Below, piece by piece: positions 17,475-26,716 of a DNA stretch of 64,000 nt. The first letter of the stretch is position 1, and every line of letters starts with the position of its first letter. Origin of the DNA: JAFECT01 sp963838235 (GTDB lineage Bacteria; Pseudomonadota; Alphaproteobacteria; Caulobacterales; Caulobacteraceae). The stretch covers positions 248,001-312,000 of the forward strand of contig CAWIQJ010000006.1 in the NCBI GenBank assembly GCA_963838235.1. The letters are read 5' to 3'. Under the pieces are notes generated by a model that worked only from the letters and a program-made list of their open reading frames with translations, did not search any database and was not told the origin of the DNA. Position numbers and translations under genes: made by a program.

Positions 17475-19157
17475 ATGATCGTCAAGAACTCGCTGATGCG
17501 CGGCGTGGCTTATGGCTCGCTGATCGCCGTGGCGCTGGGTGTTTCGGCTCAGGCCGCCCCCGCCAAGAAGCACCACCACCACCACGCAGCCATGGCGCCG
17601 TCCGGCAACAGCGACCTGGCCCAGGAAGTGGCCGAGCTCCGCGCCGAAGTGCAGAACCTGAAGGGCGCCCTCGCCCAGCAGGGCGCGCAGCAGCAGCAGC
17701 TCGCCGCCTCCACCCAGGCCGCGCAGGAGCAGGCCCAGGCCGCCCAGGCGCAGGTCCAGGCCTCCGCCGACGACATCAAGCGCATCCCCGGCGAGATCAA
17801 GGACGACGTCCAGGCGTCCATGCCGGTGATCAAAAACGACAAGATCTACTACAAGGGCGTGAGCATCACGCTCGGCGGCTTCGCCGCGGCGGAATCGGTT
17901 TACCGCTCGCAGAGCGAACTGGCCGACATCGGCTCGTCCTACAGCGCCATCCCCTACGCGGGTCCATCCACCGCGCACCTGGGTCACGCCCAGGAGTTCC
18001 GTGAAACCGCGCGTCAGAGCCGCTATTCGGCCCTGATCGAAGGCGATGCGAACTCCAACACTCACCTGGCCTTCTACGGCGAGTTCGACTTCCTGGGCGC
18101 CGCCCAGACTGCGAACTCCAACGAGAGCAACTCGTTCACCCCGCGCATCCGTAATCTCTACGGCACGGTGGACTGGAACGACATGGGCTTGCACCTGCTG
18201 GCCGGCCAGAACTGGTCGCTGGTGACGCTCAACTCCAAGGGCATCTCGCCGCGCAACGAAGTCATCCCGCCGACCATCGAAGCACAGTACGTCCCGGGCT
18301 TCGACTGGGCCCGCCAGCCGGGCATCCGCCTGACCAAGCAATTCGGCGACGACTTCTGGGTCGCGGTTTCGGCTGAAAATCCGCAGACGACCTTCGGCGG
18401 CACCGCGGCGCTGAACTCGGGCGTGGCGATGATCGACAACGCGCCGGTGGGCAGCCTGTTCAACAGCGCCAATTCCATGTCGCTGAACCACATGCCCGAC
18501 TTCATCGGCAAGATCGCCTTCGAGCCGAGCATGGCGGGTCACCCGATCCACCTGGAAGCCTACGGCCTGTGGCGGAACTTCTACGATCGCGTCGAGACCG
18601 CCGGTCACTGGGCCGACGCCAACGCGTACGGCGGCGGCTTCGGCGCCGGCCTGACCGCGCAGGTGGTTCCAGGCCTGCTGGACTTCCAGGCGTCGGGCCT
18701 GACCGGCACGGGCATCGGCCGCTACGGCTCCGGCCAGCTGGCCGACACCTACGTCCAGGCCAACGGCGATCTGCACGGCCTGAAGGAGACCATGTGGCTG
18801 ACCGGCCTGACCCTGCACGCCACCAAGGGTCTCGACCTCTACGTCTTCGGCGGCGAAGAGCACGACGACGCAGCGGCCTACAAGACCGGCTCGGTGTTCG
18901 GCGGCTACGGAAACCCGAACTTCGTGAACTCCGGCTGCTTCAGCGAACTGTCCACCGCGACCTGCACCGGCAACACCAAGGACATCAGCCAGGTGACCGC
19001 CGGCCTGTGGGACAAGCTCTACCAGGGCAAGTTCGGCAACTTCCGTTTCGGCCTGCAGTACTCGCACACCGAGCGTGAAGCCTTCACCGGCGTCGGCGGC
19101 GCGCCCAAGGGCACCGAAGACATGATCTTCACCAGCTTCCGCTACTATCCGTTCTGA
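17475..19157 (+). CDS. Outer-membrane porin with N-terminal coiled coil
   Basis: 560 residues from the ATG at 17475 (MIVKNSLMRG). Upstream in-frame codons at 17232-17474 are rejected because the signal peptide (VAYGSLIAVALGVSAQAA) starts here. The mature N-terminus carries a run of five histidines (KKHHHHHAAM), then a Gln/Ala-rich coiled coil (about 45-110: LAQEVAELRAEVQNLKGALA; many Q) and a beta-barrel ending in an aromatic Phe (FTSFRYYPF), the outer-membrane insertion signature. It resembles alphaproteobacterial porins with a trimeric coiled-coil stalk. The substrate is unknown. It is followed by a strong terminator. Confidence 0.82.
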   Translation: MIVKNSLMRGVAYGSLIAVALGVSAQAAPAKKHHHHHAAMAPSGNSDLAQEVAELRAEVQNLKGALAQQGAQQQQLAASTQAAQEQAQAAQAQVQASADDIKRIPGEIKDDVQASMPVIKNDKIYYKGVSITLGGFAAAESVYRSQSELADIGSSYSAIPYAGPSTAHLGHAQEFRETARQSRYSALIEGDANSNTHLAFYGEFDFLGAAQTANSNESNSFTPRIRNLYGTVDWNDMGLHLLAGQNWSLVTLNSKGISPRNEVIPPTIEAQYVPGFDWARQPGIRLTKQFGDDFWVAVSAENPQTTFGGTAALNSGVAMIDNAPVGSLFNSANSMSLNHMPDFIGKIAFEPSMAGHPIHLEAYGLWRNFYDRVETAGHWADANAYGGGFGAGLTAQVVPGLLDFQASGLTGTGIGRYGSGQLADTYVQANGDLHGLKETMWLTGLTLHATKGLDLYVFGGEEHDDAAAYKTGSVFGGYGNPNFVNSGCFSELSTATCTGNTKDISQVTAGLWDKLYQGKFGNFRFGLQYSHTEREAFTGVGGAPKGTEDMIFTSFRYYPF

Positions 19158-19180
19158 TCTGACGGATAGCTGTCAAAGCG

Positions 19181-19214
19181 AAGGGCCCGCGTCGCAAGAC
19201 GCGGGCCCTTTTGT
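19181..19214 (+). terminator. Rho-independent terminator of the porin gene
   Basis: A perfect 13-bp stem (AAGGGCCCGCGTC at 19181-19193, its complement at 19198-19210) closes a GCAA tetraloop and is followed by TTTTGTTT. It separates the porin from the convergent barrel gene. Confidence 0.95.
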
Positions 19215-19235
19215 TTGCGTGCAGCGATCGCCGCG

Positions 19236-20204
19236 TCAGAAGGCCAGGCGCGTGGTCAGAATGACCTGGTGATTGTACATGGGCGTCAGCACCGGGATCT
19301 TCAGCAGGCTCGGCGACACCGCGATCTGATAGCCCACACCCACGATGAGCTTGGTGCGCCCCGCGATCGGGAAGCGGCCTAAGATGACGCCCGGCGTAAT
19401 GAACACCTGGTTCTTGCCGTCGCGCGGACCGCCGCTCCAGTAGGTGTCGTTGACCTCGACCTCGGGCCAGAACACCTGGCCGAAGTGATACTGGAACGCG
19501 ACATTGGTCGCGAACGCCGTGCCGATGTCCGACGCATGCGAGGTCGGAAGCGCGACGCCGAAGGTGGCCTGCACGTCGGCGTCGCCCCAGCCCTGGCCCG
19601 CCGCAATGGTGGGCGTGACCAGCCAGGCATGGTTGGTGAAGGCCTTGATCCCCGTCGGCGCCTGCACGCCGAGGAAGCCGGTGACGATGTAATTTCCGCG
19701 CTGCTCGTTGGCGCTGAGGAAGCGCTGCTTGATCAGAAAGATCGGATCGTCGCCGAAGCCTTCGGCGGGCTTCTTGAGGGTGCGGTCTTCATACGGAGGA
19801 ATGTTGAAGATCAGTTCGGTCGAGGTGGTGGGGATCAGCTCGAGCCCCTTGCCGAGGCCGTAGTTGGTCAGGTGCGAGCCGTTGCCCGCCTGCTGCCAGC
19901 CGATGTCGTAGCGGATCTCTTCCTCGAGACGGGGTGTGACCGTGGCGATCGGCGTGATCCAGTGCGGCTGGCTCTCCTGGGCCTGTTTCACCCGGTCGAA
20001 CCAGCCGGCAAAGACGTCGCCCGATTCGGATGACGCCGGGCCCGCGCCGCCCGCGCCGGAACCGTCCGGGCTCGGAGCCGCCGGAGCGATTTGGTTGACC
20101 GTGTCGTCGCCGGCCGAGACGGCCGTCTTCTCGGCCGCGCTCGCCGCACCGGCCACGGCCAGCAAGGCCGCCGCCGCGACGGCGGTTCCCCATATCCTCC
20201 TCAT
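19236..20204 (-). CDS. Predicted outer-membrane beta-barrel protein under a Mo-box
   Basis: 322 residues from the ATG at 20204, with signal peptide MRRIWGTAVAAAALLAVAGA...ASA. The mature protein has an acidic/Gly-Ala linker, then alternating strands (VTPRLEEEIRYDIGWQQAG; GVILGRFPIAGRTKLIVGVG) ending with terminal Phe (VILTTRLAF), typical of an outer-membrane barrel of the phenol-degradation MetA-like/transporter group. The promoter region contains a 25-bp ModE-type palindrome and the gene is divergent from a ModE-like regulator, so it may admit or respond to molybdate or tungstate. That role is inference. Confidence 0.7.
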   Translation of the reverse strand: MRRIWGTAVAAAALLAVAGAASAAEKTAVSAGDDTVNQIAPAAPSPDGSGAGGAGPASSESGDVFAGWFDRVKQAQESQPHWITPIATVTPRLEEEIRYDIGWQQAGNGSHLTNYGLGKGLELIPTTSTELIFNIPPYEDRTLKKPAEGFGDDPIFLIKQRFLSANEQRGNYIVTGFLGVQAPTGIKAFTNHAWLVTPTIAAGQGWGDADVQATFGVALPTSHASDIGTAFATNVAFQYHFGQVFWPEVEVNDTYWSGGPRDGKNQVFITPGVILGRFPIAGRTKLIVGVGYQIAVSPSLLKIPVLTPMYNHQVILTTRLAF

Positions 20205-20217
20205 CGTCCGATCCTCC

Positions 20218-20242
20218 CGCTATGTAGTTAAGCTACATAGCG
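20218..20242. promoter_or_regulatory. ModE (molybdenum) box palindrome
   Basis: CGCTATGTA-N7-TACATAGCG at 20218-20242, a perfect inverted repeat with 10-bp arms around 5 bp. This is very close to the known ModE operator CGCTATATA-N6/7-TATATAACG. It starts 14 bp upstream of the barrel-protein ATG (20204), overlapping its leader/RBS region, and lies about 60 bp before the modE-like gene. This placement suits Mo-dependent repression of the barrel gene and possibly autoregulation. Confidence 0.8.
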
Positions 20243-20304
20243 CTTGCGCCCTGCGTCTGTCAGCCCTGCGTGTACGCAGGACTGCGGCGTGTCATGGTCG
20301 GGCG

Positions 20305-21115
20305 ATGGAATCGACCTCAGGGGCTCCCAGCGCCGCGCTCCATATCCGCCGGGGTGAAGCCTCCCGGGCGGGTCCCGAACGCATGCGCCTGCTCGCCGCC
20401 ATCGAGGCGCACGGGTCGATTTCCGCCGCGGCCCGCGCCATAGGCCTGACCTATCGCGCCGGCTGGGAGGCAGTTCAGGCGCTGAACAATCTGTTCGACC
20501 AGCCCCTGGTCGTGAGCCAGGCCGGCGGGTCTTCGGGCGGCGGCGCGACCCTGACCCCGGCCGGTCACGCGGTGCTTGCGGGCTTTGCGCGAACTCGAGA
20601 CCGAACTCAACCGCTTGCTCGGCGAACTCAATGACGACATCACCGCCCATTCGGACATTTCCGGTCGTCATCTGATCTGGAGCCTCGGCATGCGGACCAG
20701 CGCACGGAACGCCCTGCACGGAATCGTCGAGCGCGTCATCGGAGGACCGGTGAACTGTGAAATAACATTGCGTGTCAACCCACAGGTGCTGATCACTGCG
20801 GTGACGACGCGCGAAAGCGTCGAGACCTTGGATCTGCGACCGGGCCGGAGCGCCATCGCGCTGATCAAGGCAAGCTTCGTGATCCTGGCGCCGGGCGAGG
20901 AGCCGTTGAAGACGTCCGCTCGCAACGTGTTGCACGGCGTGGTGACGCGTCACGAGCCCGGCGCGGTCAGCGACGAGGTCGTGCTCGACATCGGCGAAGG
21001 CAAGACGATCACGGCGACCATCACACGCGGCAGCGGCGAGACGCTCGGCTTCGAAGTCGGCGACAAGGCGCAGGCCCTGATCAAGGCCTCGCACGTGATC
21101 TTGGCTGTGGACTAG
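20305..21115 (+). CDS. modE: ModE-family molybdate-responsive regulator, one frameshift
   Basis: The start ATG at 20305 gives MESTSGAPSAALHIRR. The N-terminal LysR-type winged helix (MRLLAAIEAHGSISAAARAI; LTYRAGWEAVQALNNLF) is joined after the frame break to two Mop/TOBE domains (TSARNALHGIVERVIGGPVN...IKASFVILA and TSARNVLHGVVTRHEPGAV...IKASHVILA). ModE is a dimeric repressor/activator that binds molybdate in the Mop domains. The break near 20590 (TTTGCGCGAA where TTTCGCGAA is expected) is one inserted base and probably a sequence error; the combined length of about 269 is right for ModE. The Mo-box lies between this gene and the divergent barrel gene. Confidence 0.83.
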
Positions 21116-21127
21116 GGCGAGCCGCTC

Positions 21128-21951
21128 TCAGGTCAGACGCTTGCGCATCAGTTGCGACAGGGTGTCGATCGCGGTGACCGCAACCACGATGACGATCGAG
21201 ATCATCGACACCTCGCGGTACTGGAAGGCCTGCAGGTTCTCGAACAGGAGTTGTCCGATGCCGCCGGCGCCGATCAGGCCCAGCACGGTCGCCGAGCGCG
21301 CGTTGGATTCGAAACGGTAAAGGCCATACGAGGTCCACAGCGGCGCCACCTGGGGGATGACGCCCCACAACACCTCGTGGAAGCGCGTCGGCGCCCGTGG
21401 CGCGGACGCCTTCGATGGGGCCCGGTTCGGCCGCTTCGACCGCTTCGGAGAACAGCTTGCCGAGCACGCCGCCCGTGTTGATCGCCAGAGCCATGACGCC
21501 GGCGAAGGGGCCAAGACCCACGGCGACCGATGAAGAACACGCCGACCACGAGATCGGGCACCGCGCGCATGGCGTTGAGCACCCAGCGCACCGGCTGCAC
21601 GATCCAGAACGGCGCGATGTTGCGCGCCGCGAGCAGTCCGGTCGGTATGGCGATGACGATGGCCAGGAAGGTGCCCCACAGCGCCATCTCGATGGTCAGC
21701 CACATCGCCTTGGCGTAGCGGGCCCAGTTCGACCAGTCGGGCTGGGTGAAGTCGGCGCCGTAGGTGCGCATGTTTTCGGAGTTGGTGAACAGCTTGGTGA
21801 ACCGCTCCATCTGGACGGGCCCGAAGGCGATCACAAGGACGAGCGCGATCCCGCCCCAGAGCAGGATGTCGAACACGCGGTCACCGAACGCGCGGGCCGG
21901 CGGCGGAGGCGGCGCGACGGACGCGGTTGCAGGGGCGGCGGGCGTAGTCAC
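21128..21951 (-). CDS. phnE: PhnE-type phosphonate/phosphite ABC permease, frameshifted
   Basis: Inner-membrane permease of a phosphonate-type importer. It begins at a GTG at 21951 that overlaps the phnD stop (GTGA, 21948-21951). The N-terminus is Pro/Ala-rich, and hydrophobic segments such as IVIAIPTGLLAARNI follow. The reading frame shifts near 21531 (FFIG then AVGLGPFAGVMALAIN) and near 21393. The EAA-type loop EAAEPGPIEGVRATGA, typical of PhnE, spans this second break. The C-terminus reads FQYREVSMISIVIVVAV...LMRKRLT. Both slips are one extra base; the protein sense is complete at about 273 residues. Confidence 0.8.
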
Positions 21952-22986
21952 TTCGCTGCGGGCGCTGTGGGTTGGGTGGTCGGTTGCGCGCCGGCGGCGA
22001 CCTTCTCCTTCTGGATCTTGGCCAGTTCGGCTTCGGCGGCCTTGATGTCGGCGGCCTTGTGGGCGTTGCGCGCCTCGGTCAGGTGTTCCGTCGCCTCCAT
22101 CTCACGCACGGGCAGCAGGAAGGAGTCGTCTGCCGGCTGAAAGCGGCCGAAGTGCAGCGACGCCAGGATCGCACGCTCACGCTCGCCCTCGGCGCCCGGC
22201 GCGGAGCCGTAGCTGAGAAAGAACGAGCGCAGCTTCTCCTTGATCTGTGGATTGAGGTCCTTGCGCCAGACCACCGGATACTTCCGGCAAGCGCGGCGAG
22301 GTCCAGATCACCTTCACCTTGGCGGCGATCTCGGGCCGGCTGTTGCGCAGCATGGTGAGGGCGGTCGAGTTGTTGGTCGCCGCGTCGACTACGCCGTTGG
22401 CCACCGCGACCAGATTGGCCTGGTGGTTGGCCGAACGCACCGCACGGAAACAATTCTGCGGGTCGATGTTCTTCGGCGCGAACAGATAGGTCATGGGCGC
22501 CAGCGTGCCCGAGGTCGAGCGCGCATCGCCGAGGCCGAAGGACAGGGACTTGTCGCACGTCAGCAGACGATCGAGCGTGATTCCGCTGTTGGCGTTGACG
22601 ATGATCACCGAGTTGTAGCCGCTGACCCCGGCGTCGGGTCGGTGGATGTGGGCGAACACTTCGCCGTCCCCGCGGCGCACCGCCTCCAGCCCCGACAGGT
22701 TGGAGAACCAGCCGAGCTGAACCTGTTTGAAGCGCATCGCCTCGATCAGGGCGGTGTAGTCCGAGGCGAAGTACGGCTTGATGGTCAGGCCGGTCTGTTT
22801 CTTCATGTCGGCGAGGAACGGCTGCCCAGCTCCTTCTCGAGGTTCTGCGAGTTCTCGGTCGATAGGATCGAGAAGTTGATCACCTTCGGATTGTTCTCGT
22901 CGCCGCGCCGGGCCGCAACCGGACAGAACCAGGCCGAACGCGGCGAGCGCCGCCATCGCTGTGCGGCGAACGATATGTTCCGTCAC
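21948..22986 (-). CDS. phnD: PhnD-type phosphonate-binding lipoprotein, frameshifted
   Basis: Periplasmic substrate-binding lipoprotein. The GTG at 22986 overlaps the phnC stop (GTGA). The signal has a lipobox LVLSGC (Cys at about 24). Family blocks include FASDYTALIEAMRFKQVQLG, VSGYNSVIIVN, LSFGLGDARSTSGTL, FRAVRSANHQANLVAVANG and DAATNNSTAL. Frames break near 22880-22910, near 22830 and near 22275 (RLPE then VVWRKDL). It ends in an Ala/Pro tail. PhnD relatives bind phosphonates, phosphite or hypophosphite; the ligand cannot be decided. No C-P lyase genes are in the window. Confidence 0.8.
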
Positions 22987-23780
22987 CGGATCGATCCTTC
23001 CCAGCAGGCGTCCTCGATTTCGGGACCGTAGATGTCGATCAGCTTGTCGTGGGTGAGCCCGGTGGCGGGCCCGTCGTAGACGAGCTTGCCGGCTTCAGCG
23101 CCACCATGCGGTCGCAGTAGCGCAGGGCGTAGTCGACCTGATGCAGGGTGACGATGACCGCCAGCGCCGTCGTGCTGGTTGAGCTGAACCAGCAAATCCA
23201 TCACCCGGCGCGCCGACACCGGATCGAGCGAGGCGACCGGCTCGTCGGCGAGCACCGCGCTGGGCCTGCTGCACCATGGCGCGCGCGATGGCGCCGCGCT
23301 GCTGCTGGCCGCCGGAGAGCAGGGCGGCGCGCTGGCCGGCGTAGTCGGCGACCCCCACCCGCTGCAGCGCGGCCATGGCCTTCAGCTTCTCTTCGCGCGG
23401 GCCACAGCCCGAACACGCCGCGCCAGAAGCGGCCGAGCCGCCCCAGCGGCGCCCAGCATGGCGTTGGTGAACAGGCTGAGCCGGCCGACCAGGTTGAACT
23501 GCTGGAAGATGAAGCCGAGCGAGGCGCGCGCCTGGCGCACCTGGTCCGAGACGCGGCCGCTCTTCTGCACCGGCACGCCGAAGGCCTCGATCCGCGCCCT
23601 CGCCGCGATCGAGCGGCGACCAGGCCGCGTGATGGCGCGCAGCAGGGTGGACTTGCCCGAGCCGGACGGACCGATCAGGCCGACCATCTCGCCGCGGGCG
23701 AACGCTCGAGCGAGACGTCCGTCCAGCGCCCGGCGCTTGCCGAAGGTCTTGGAGACGGCGCGCACGAACGCGGCAGGCAT
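22983..23780 (-). CDS. phnC: PhnC-type phosphonate ABC ATPase, frameshifted
   Basis: The start is taken at the ATG at 23780 (MPAAFVRAVSKTFGKRRALD). Walker A is GPSGSGKST, the Q-loop GFIFQQFNLVGRLS, the signature LSGGQQQRGAIARAM, and Walker B VLADEPVASLDP. The C-terminus is PEIEDACWEGSIR. At least five frame breaks occur (near 23705, 23610, 23445, 23405, 23265 and 23160), all readable as single extra bases or small slips, with no loss of conserved motifs. Order phnC-phnD-phnE with GTGA overlaps indicates one operon, convergent with modE and divergent from the decarboxylase gene. Confidence 0.8.
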
Positions 23781-24069
23781 GGGGCTGCGGCGACCGTCGA
23801 TTGCACGCTGTCGCTCCCTGCCCGGCAATTTCGATTCGCCGCGCGGGCTAGCGGTCTTATGACGCCGGGCCCGCGAAAGCTTCGGATTCGGCAGCTTAGC
23901 CAAAACCCCGGCCGGCCCTGTCGCGATAACCCAATTATGCGTTTACGAATCAGGGCTTTACATCGCCGGGCCGTAGTTCCCTATGTCGCACGGCTCCGGC
24001 GGACCCGAAGTCCTCAAAAGCGCTGCTAACGCCGGTCTGGGTTCAACAATCTGCAGGGGGTTACGTGAA
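23781..24069. other. Divergent intergenic region phnC / ornithine decarboxylase
   Basis: Contains the start regions of both operons and an alternative ATG (23983) for the decarboxylase. I see no recognisable operator or terminator here. A purine-rich stretch AGGGGGTTACG near 24055 could serve as the ribosome-binding site for a TTG start at 24070. Confidence 0.4.
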
Positions 24070-25456
24070 TTGCACACGTACCATACGCCCCTGGACCTGG
24101 TCCGCGAGCGGTCTCCGGAACGTCCTGTCGCCCTCGTGCGACCGGACGCCGTGGCCCTAGCGGCGCACTGGTTCCAGGACAAGCTTCAAAGGCGACGTCC
24201 TCTACGCCGTCAAGGCGAACCCTTCGCCATGGGTGATCGAGACGCTGTGCGGCGAACGGCGTGACGGCCTTCGACGTCGCCTCGATCCCCGAGATCGAGC
24301 TGCGTCGCGGCGCACGCGCCGCGGCGCGCGCTGGCCTTCATGCATCCGGTGAAGAGCCGCGCCGCGATCGCCGCCGGCCTATTTCGACTACGGGGTGCGC
24401 ACCTTCGCGCTTCGACACCCAGGAGGAGCTGGAGAAGATCCTCGACGCCACCGGCGGCGCCAAGGACCTCAACCTGATCGTGCGCCTGGCGGTCGAGACG
24501 GCGGGGCGCGGCCTATTCGCCTGGCCGGCAAGTTCGGCGTCGAGCCGCGCGAGGCGCCGCCGCTGCTGCTGGCCGCCCGCCGCGCCACCGAGCGAGCTGA
24601 TGGGCGTCTCCTTCCACGTCGGCAGCCAGTGCATGCGCCCGACCGCCTACCAGGCGGCGATGGCCCAGGCCTCCCGCGCCCTGGTCCGCGCCGGCGTGTT
24701 CGCCGACGTGGTCGACGTCGGCGGCGGCTTCCCGTCGGTCTATCCCGGCATGATCCCGCCGGACCTCGAGCGAATACGTCGCCGCCATCGACCGCGGCTT
24801 CGCCGAGATGATGGTGCACGAGACCACCGAGCTGTGGTGCGAGCCCGGCCGCGCGCTGGTGGCCGAGGTGCTCCTCGCTGCTGACCCGGGTCGAGCTGCG
24901 CAAGGGCGACGCGCTCTATCTGAACGACGGCTCCTACGGCGCGCTGTTCGACGCCGCCCACGCCAAGTGGCCGTTCCCGGTGAAGCTGCATCGCGCGACG
25001 GCGAGCCGCGGCGCGCCGCTGAAGCCGTTCCGCTTCTTCGGCCCGACCTGCGACTCCCTCGACCACATGCCGGGGCCGTTCTGGCTGCCCGAGGACGTGC
25101 GCGAGGGCGACTATCATCGAGATCGGCATGCTGGGCGCCTATGGCGTGGCCATGGCCACCCGCTTCAACGGCTTCGGCGACCTCGAGACGGCCATGGTCG
25201 ACGATGCGCCGATGGCCTCGATGTTCGGCCTCGCGCCGCGCTCGATCCCGACCCCGCGCACGGAGACGGCCGACGTCGTCAAGCTGTCGCGCGCGCGTGG
25301 CAAGAAGCGTCGCCGCAAGCTCAGATCCCCGCGCGGAAGGGATGCCAGCGGCGCCGGCGCCGTCGCTCGCGTCCGGTCCGGCGCACCTGCTATTGCAGAC
25401 CCACGCCCAACCCCGCCTTGCACGGGGAGGGGACGTTCAAGGCTGGAACCCCATGA
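24070..25456 (+). CDS. Ornithine/lysine decarboxylase (PLP fold III), heavily frameshifted
   Basis: Forms putrescine from ornithine (or cadaverine from lysine). Fragments in three frames spell a complete family member: YHTPLDLVRE, LYAVKANPSPW (PLP lysine), TAFDVASIPEIEL, MGVSFHVGSQC (His stacking on PLP), DVVDVGGGFPSVYPGM, LWCEPGRALVAE (phosphate-binding), YLNDGSYGALFDAAH, GPTCDSLDHM (catalytic Cys) and MLGAYGVAMATRFNGFG. About ten single-base insertions lie between 24184 and 25115. The start is uncertain: TTG at 24070 (MHTYHTPL) fits homologues better than ATG at 23983. The 3' end is also uncertain; one frame ends at 25456, overlapping the next ATG. Motif preservation argues for sequence error rather than decay. 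Confidence 0.78.
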
Positions 25457-26513
25457 ACGCCCCCGCCCAACACCAAGGCCGAGTTGCTCACCAAGACGGT
25501 CGAGCACGTCGACATCACCGCCTATCGACGCGCGGCCGGTGATCGACGCCATGCGCAAGATGAGCTTCACCTCGCGCGACACCGCCCGGGCCGCCGACAT
25601 CTTCAACATGGCCATCGAGGACACGGCCTGCTCGCCCTGGCTGATCCTGGCGGGCTCGACCTCGCGCCGGCGGCTGCATGCACGTCTATCGCGACATGGT
25701 GCGGTTCGGGATGATCGACGCGGTGGTCGCCACCGGCGCCTCGATCGTCGACATGGATTTCTTCGAGGCGCTCGGCTTCAAGCACTATCAGGCGCCAGGT
25801 CCGACGTCGACGACCGCGAGCTGCGCGCCCTCTACATCGACCGCATCTACGACACCTACATCGACGAGGAAGAGCTGCAGAACTGCGACCACGCGATCCA
25901 TGGAGATCGCCGACGCGCTGGAGCCGCGCGCCCTATTCCTCGCCGCGAGTTCATCCACGAGATGGGCAAGTGGCTGGCCGCCGGCAACGCCAAGAAGCCC
26001 GGCTCGCTGATCCAGACCGCCTATCGAGGAAGGCGCGCCGATCTTCTGCCCGGCCTTCGTCGATTCCTCGGCCGGCTTCGGCCTGGTCAAGCACCAGGTG
26101 GAGCGCGATCAAGGCCAGGCAAGCCCTACGTCACGCATCGACGCGGTCGCCGACTTCCGCGAGCTGACCGACATCAAGATCGCCGCCGGCACCACCGGCC
26201 TGTTCATGGTCGGCGGCGGCGTGCCGAAGAACTTCGCCCAGGACACCGTGGTCTGCGCCGAGATCCTCGGCGATCGAGGCCGAGATGCACAAATACGCCG
26301 TGCAGATCACCGTCGCCGACGTGCGCGACGGCGCCTGCTCGTCCTCGACGCTGAAGGAGGCCTGCTCCTGGGGCAAGGTGCGACGTGACCTACGAGCAGA
26401 TGGTGTTCGCCGAGGCCACCACGGTCGTGCCGCTGATCGCCTCCGACGCCTACCACCGCGGCGCCTGGAAGACCCGCGAGAAGCGCCGCTGGGCGAAGCT
26501 GTTCGCCCACTGA
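25453..26513 (+). CDS. Deoxyhypusine-synthase-like protein, heavily frameshifted
   Basis: The fragments assemble into a full DHS-fold, NAD-dependent protein of about 345 residues: VEHVDITAY, MSFTSRDTARAADIFNMAIE, DAVVATGASIVDMDFFEALG, CPAFVDSSAGFGLV, ADFRELTDIKIAAGTTGLFM, VGGGVPKNFAQD and KEACSWGKV, which holds the lysine that DHS uses for the covalent imine. Bacteria lack eIF5A, and bacterial DHS-like proteins are thought to act in polyamine (homospermidine-type) synthesis. Pairing with ornithine decarboxylase supports this. About twelve single-base insertions break the frame between 25468 and 26381. The start ATG at 25453 and stop TGA at 26513 are in plausible positions. Confidence 0.78.
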
Positions 26514-26537
26514 TTGCGCGATGATTGTTGAATGAAG

Positions 26538-26569
26538 AACGGGACGCCGGCGACGGCGTCCCGTTTGCT
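26538..26569 (+). terminator. Hairpin terminator after the DHS-like gene
   Basis: A 12-bp perfect stem AACGGGACGCCG (26538-26549) pairs with CGGCGTCCCGTT (26554-26565) around a GCGA tetraloop, followed by a modest T-rich run (TTGCTTTGG). It lies 25 bp after the stop codon. Confidence 0.8.
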
Positions 26570-26608
26570 TTGGCGACCACCAGCTCAGAAACCGTTTGCG
26601 TCACCGTC

Positions 26609-26627
26609 TATATCGCAATACGATATA
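26609..26627. promoter_or_regulatory. Probable PadR operator in the ClC promoter
   Basis: TATATCGCAATACGATATA is a 19-bp near-palindrome about 90 bp upstream of the channel start. Its reverse complement aligns with 29708-29726 (ATATCGTATT then CGA and AT shared) and with the padR promoter site at 31070-31103. Confidence 0.6.
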
Positions 26628-26716
26628 ATCTCATCCCGTATTGACAGTTGGGACGGCGGACAGGGCTGACCGGCGCCGCCCGATCAGCGCGTCCCGTTCA
26701 GACAGGTAGCGAAACG

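Noticed and set aside
21128..23780. Direct functional link between phnCDE and the neighbouring ModE system
   Set aside because: The genes are convergent and share no operator; PhnD-type proteins bind phosphonate-like ligands rather than molybdate.
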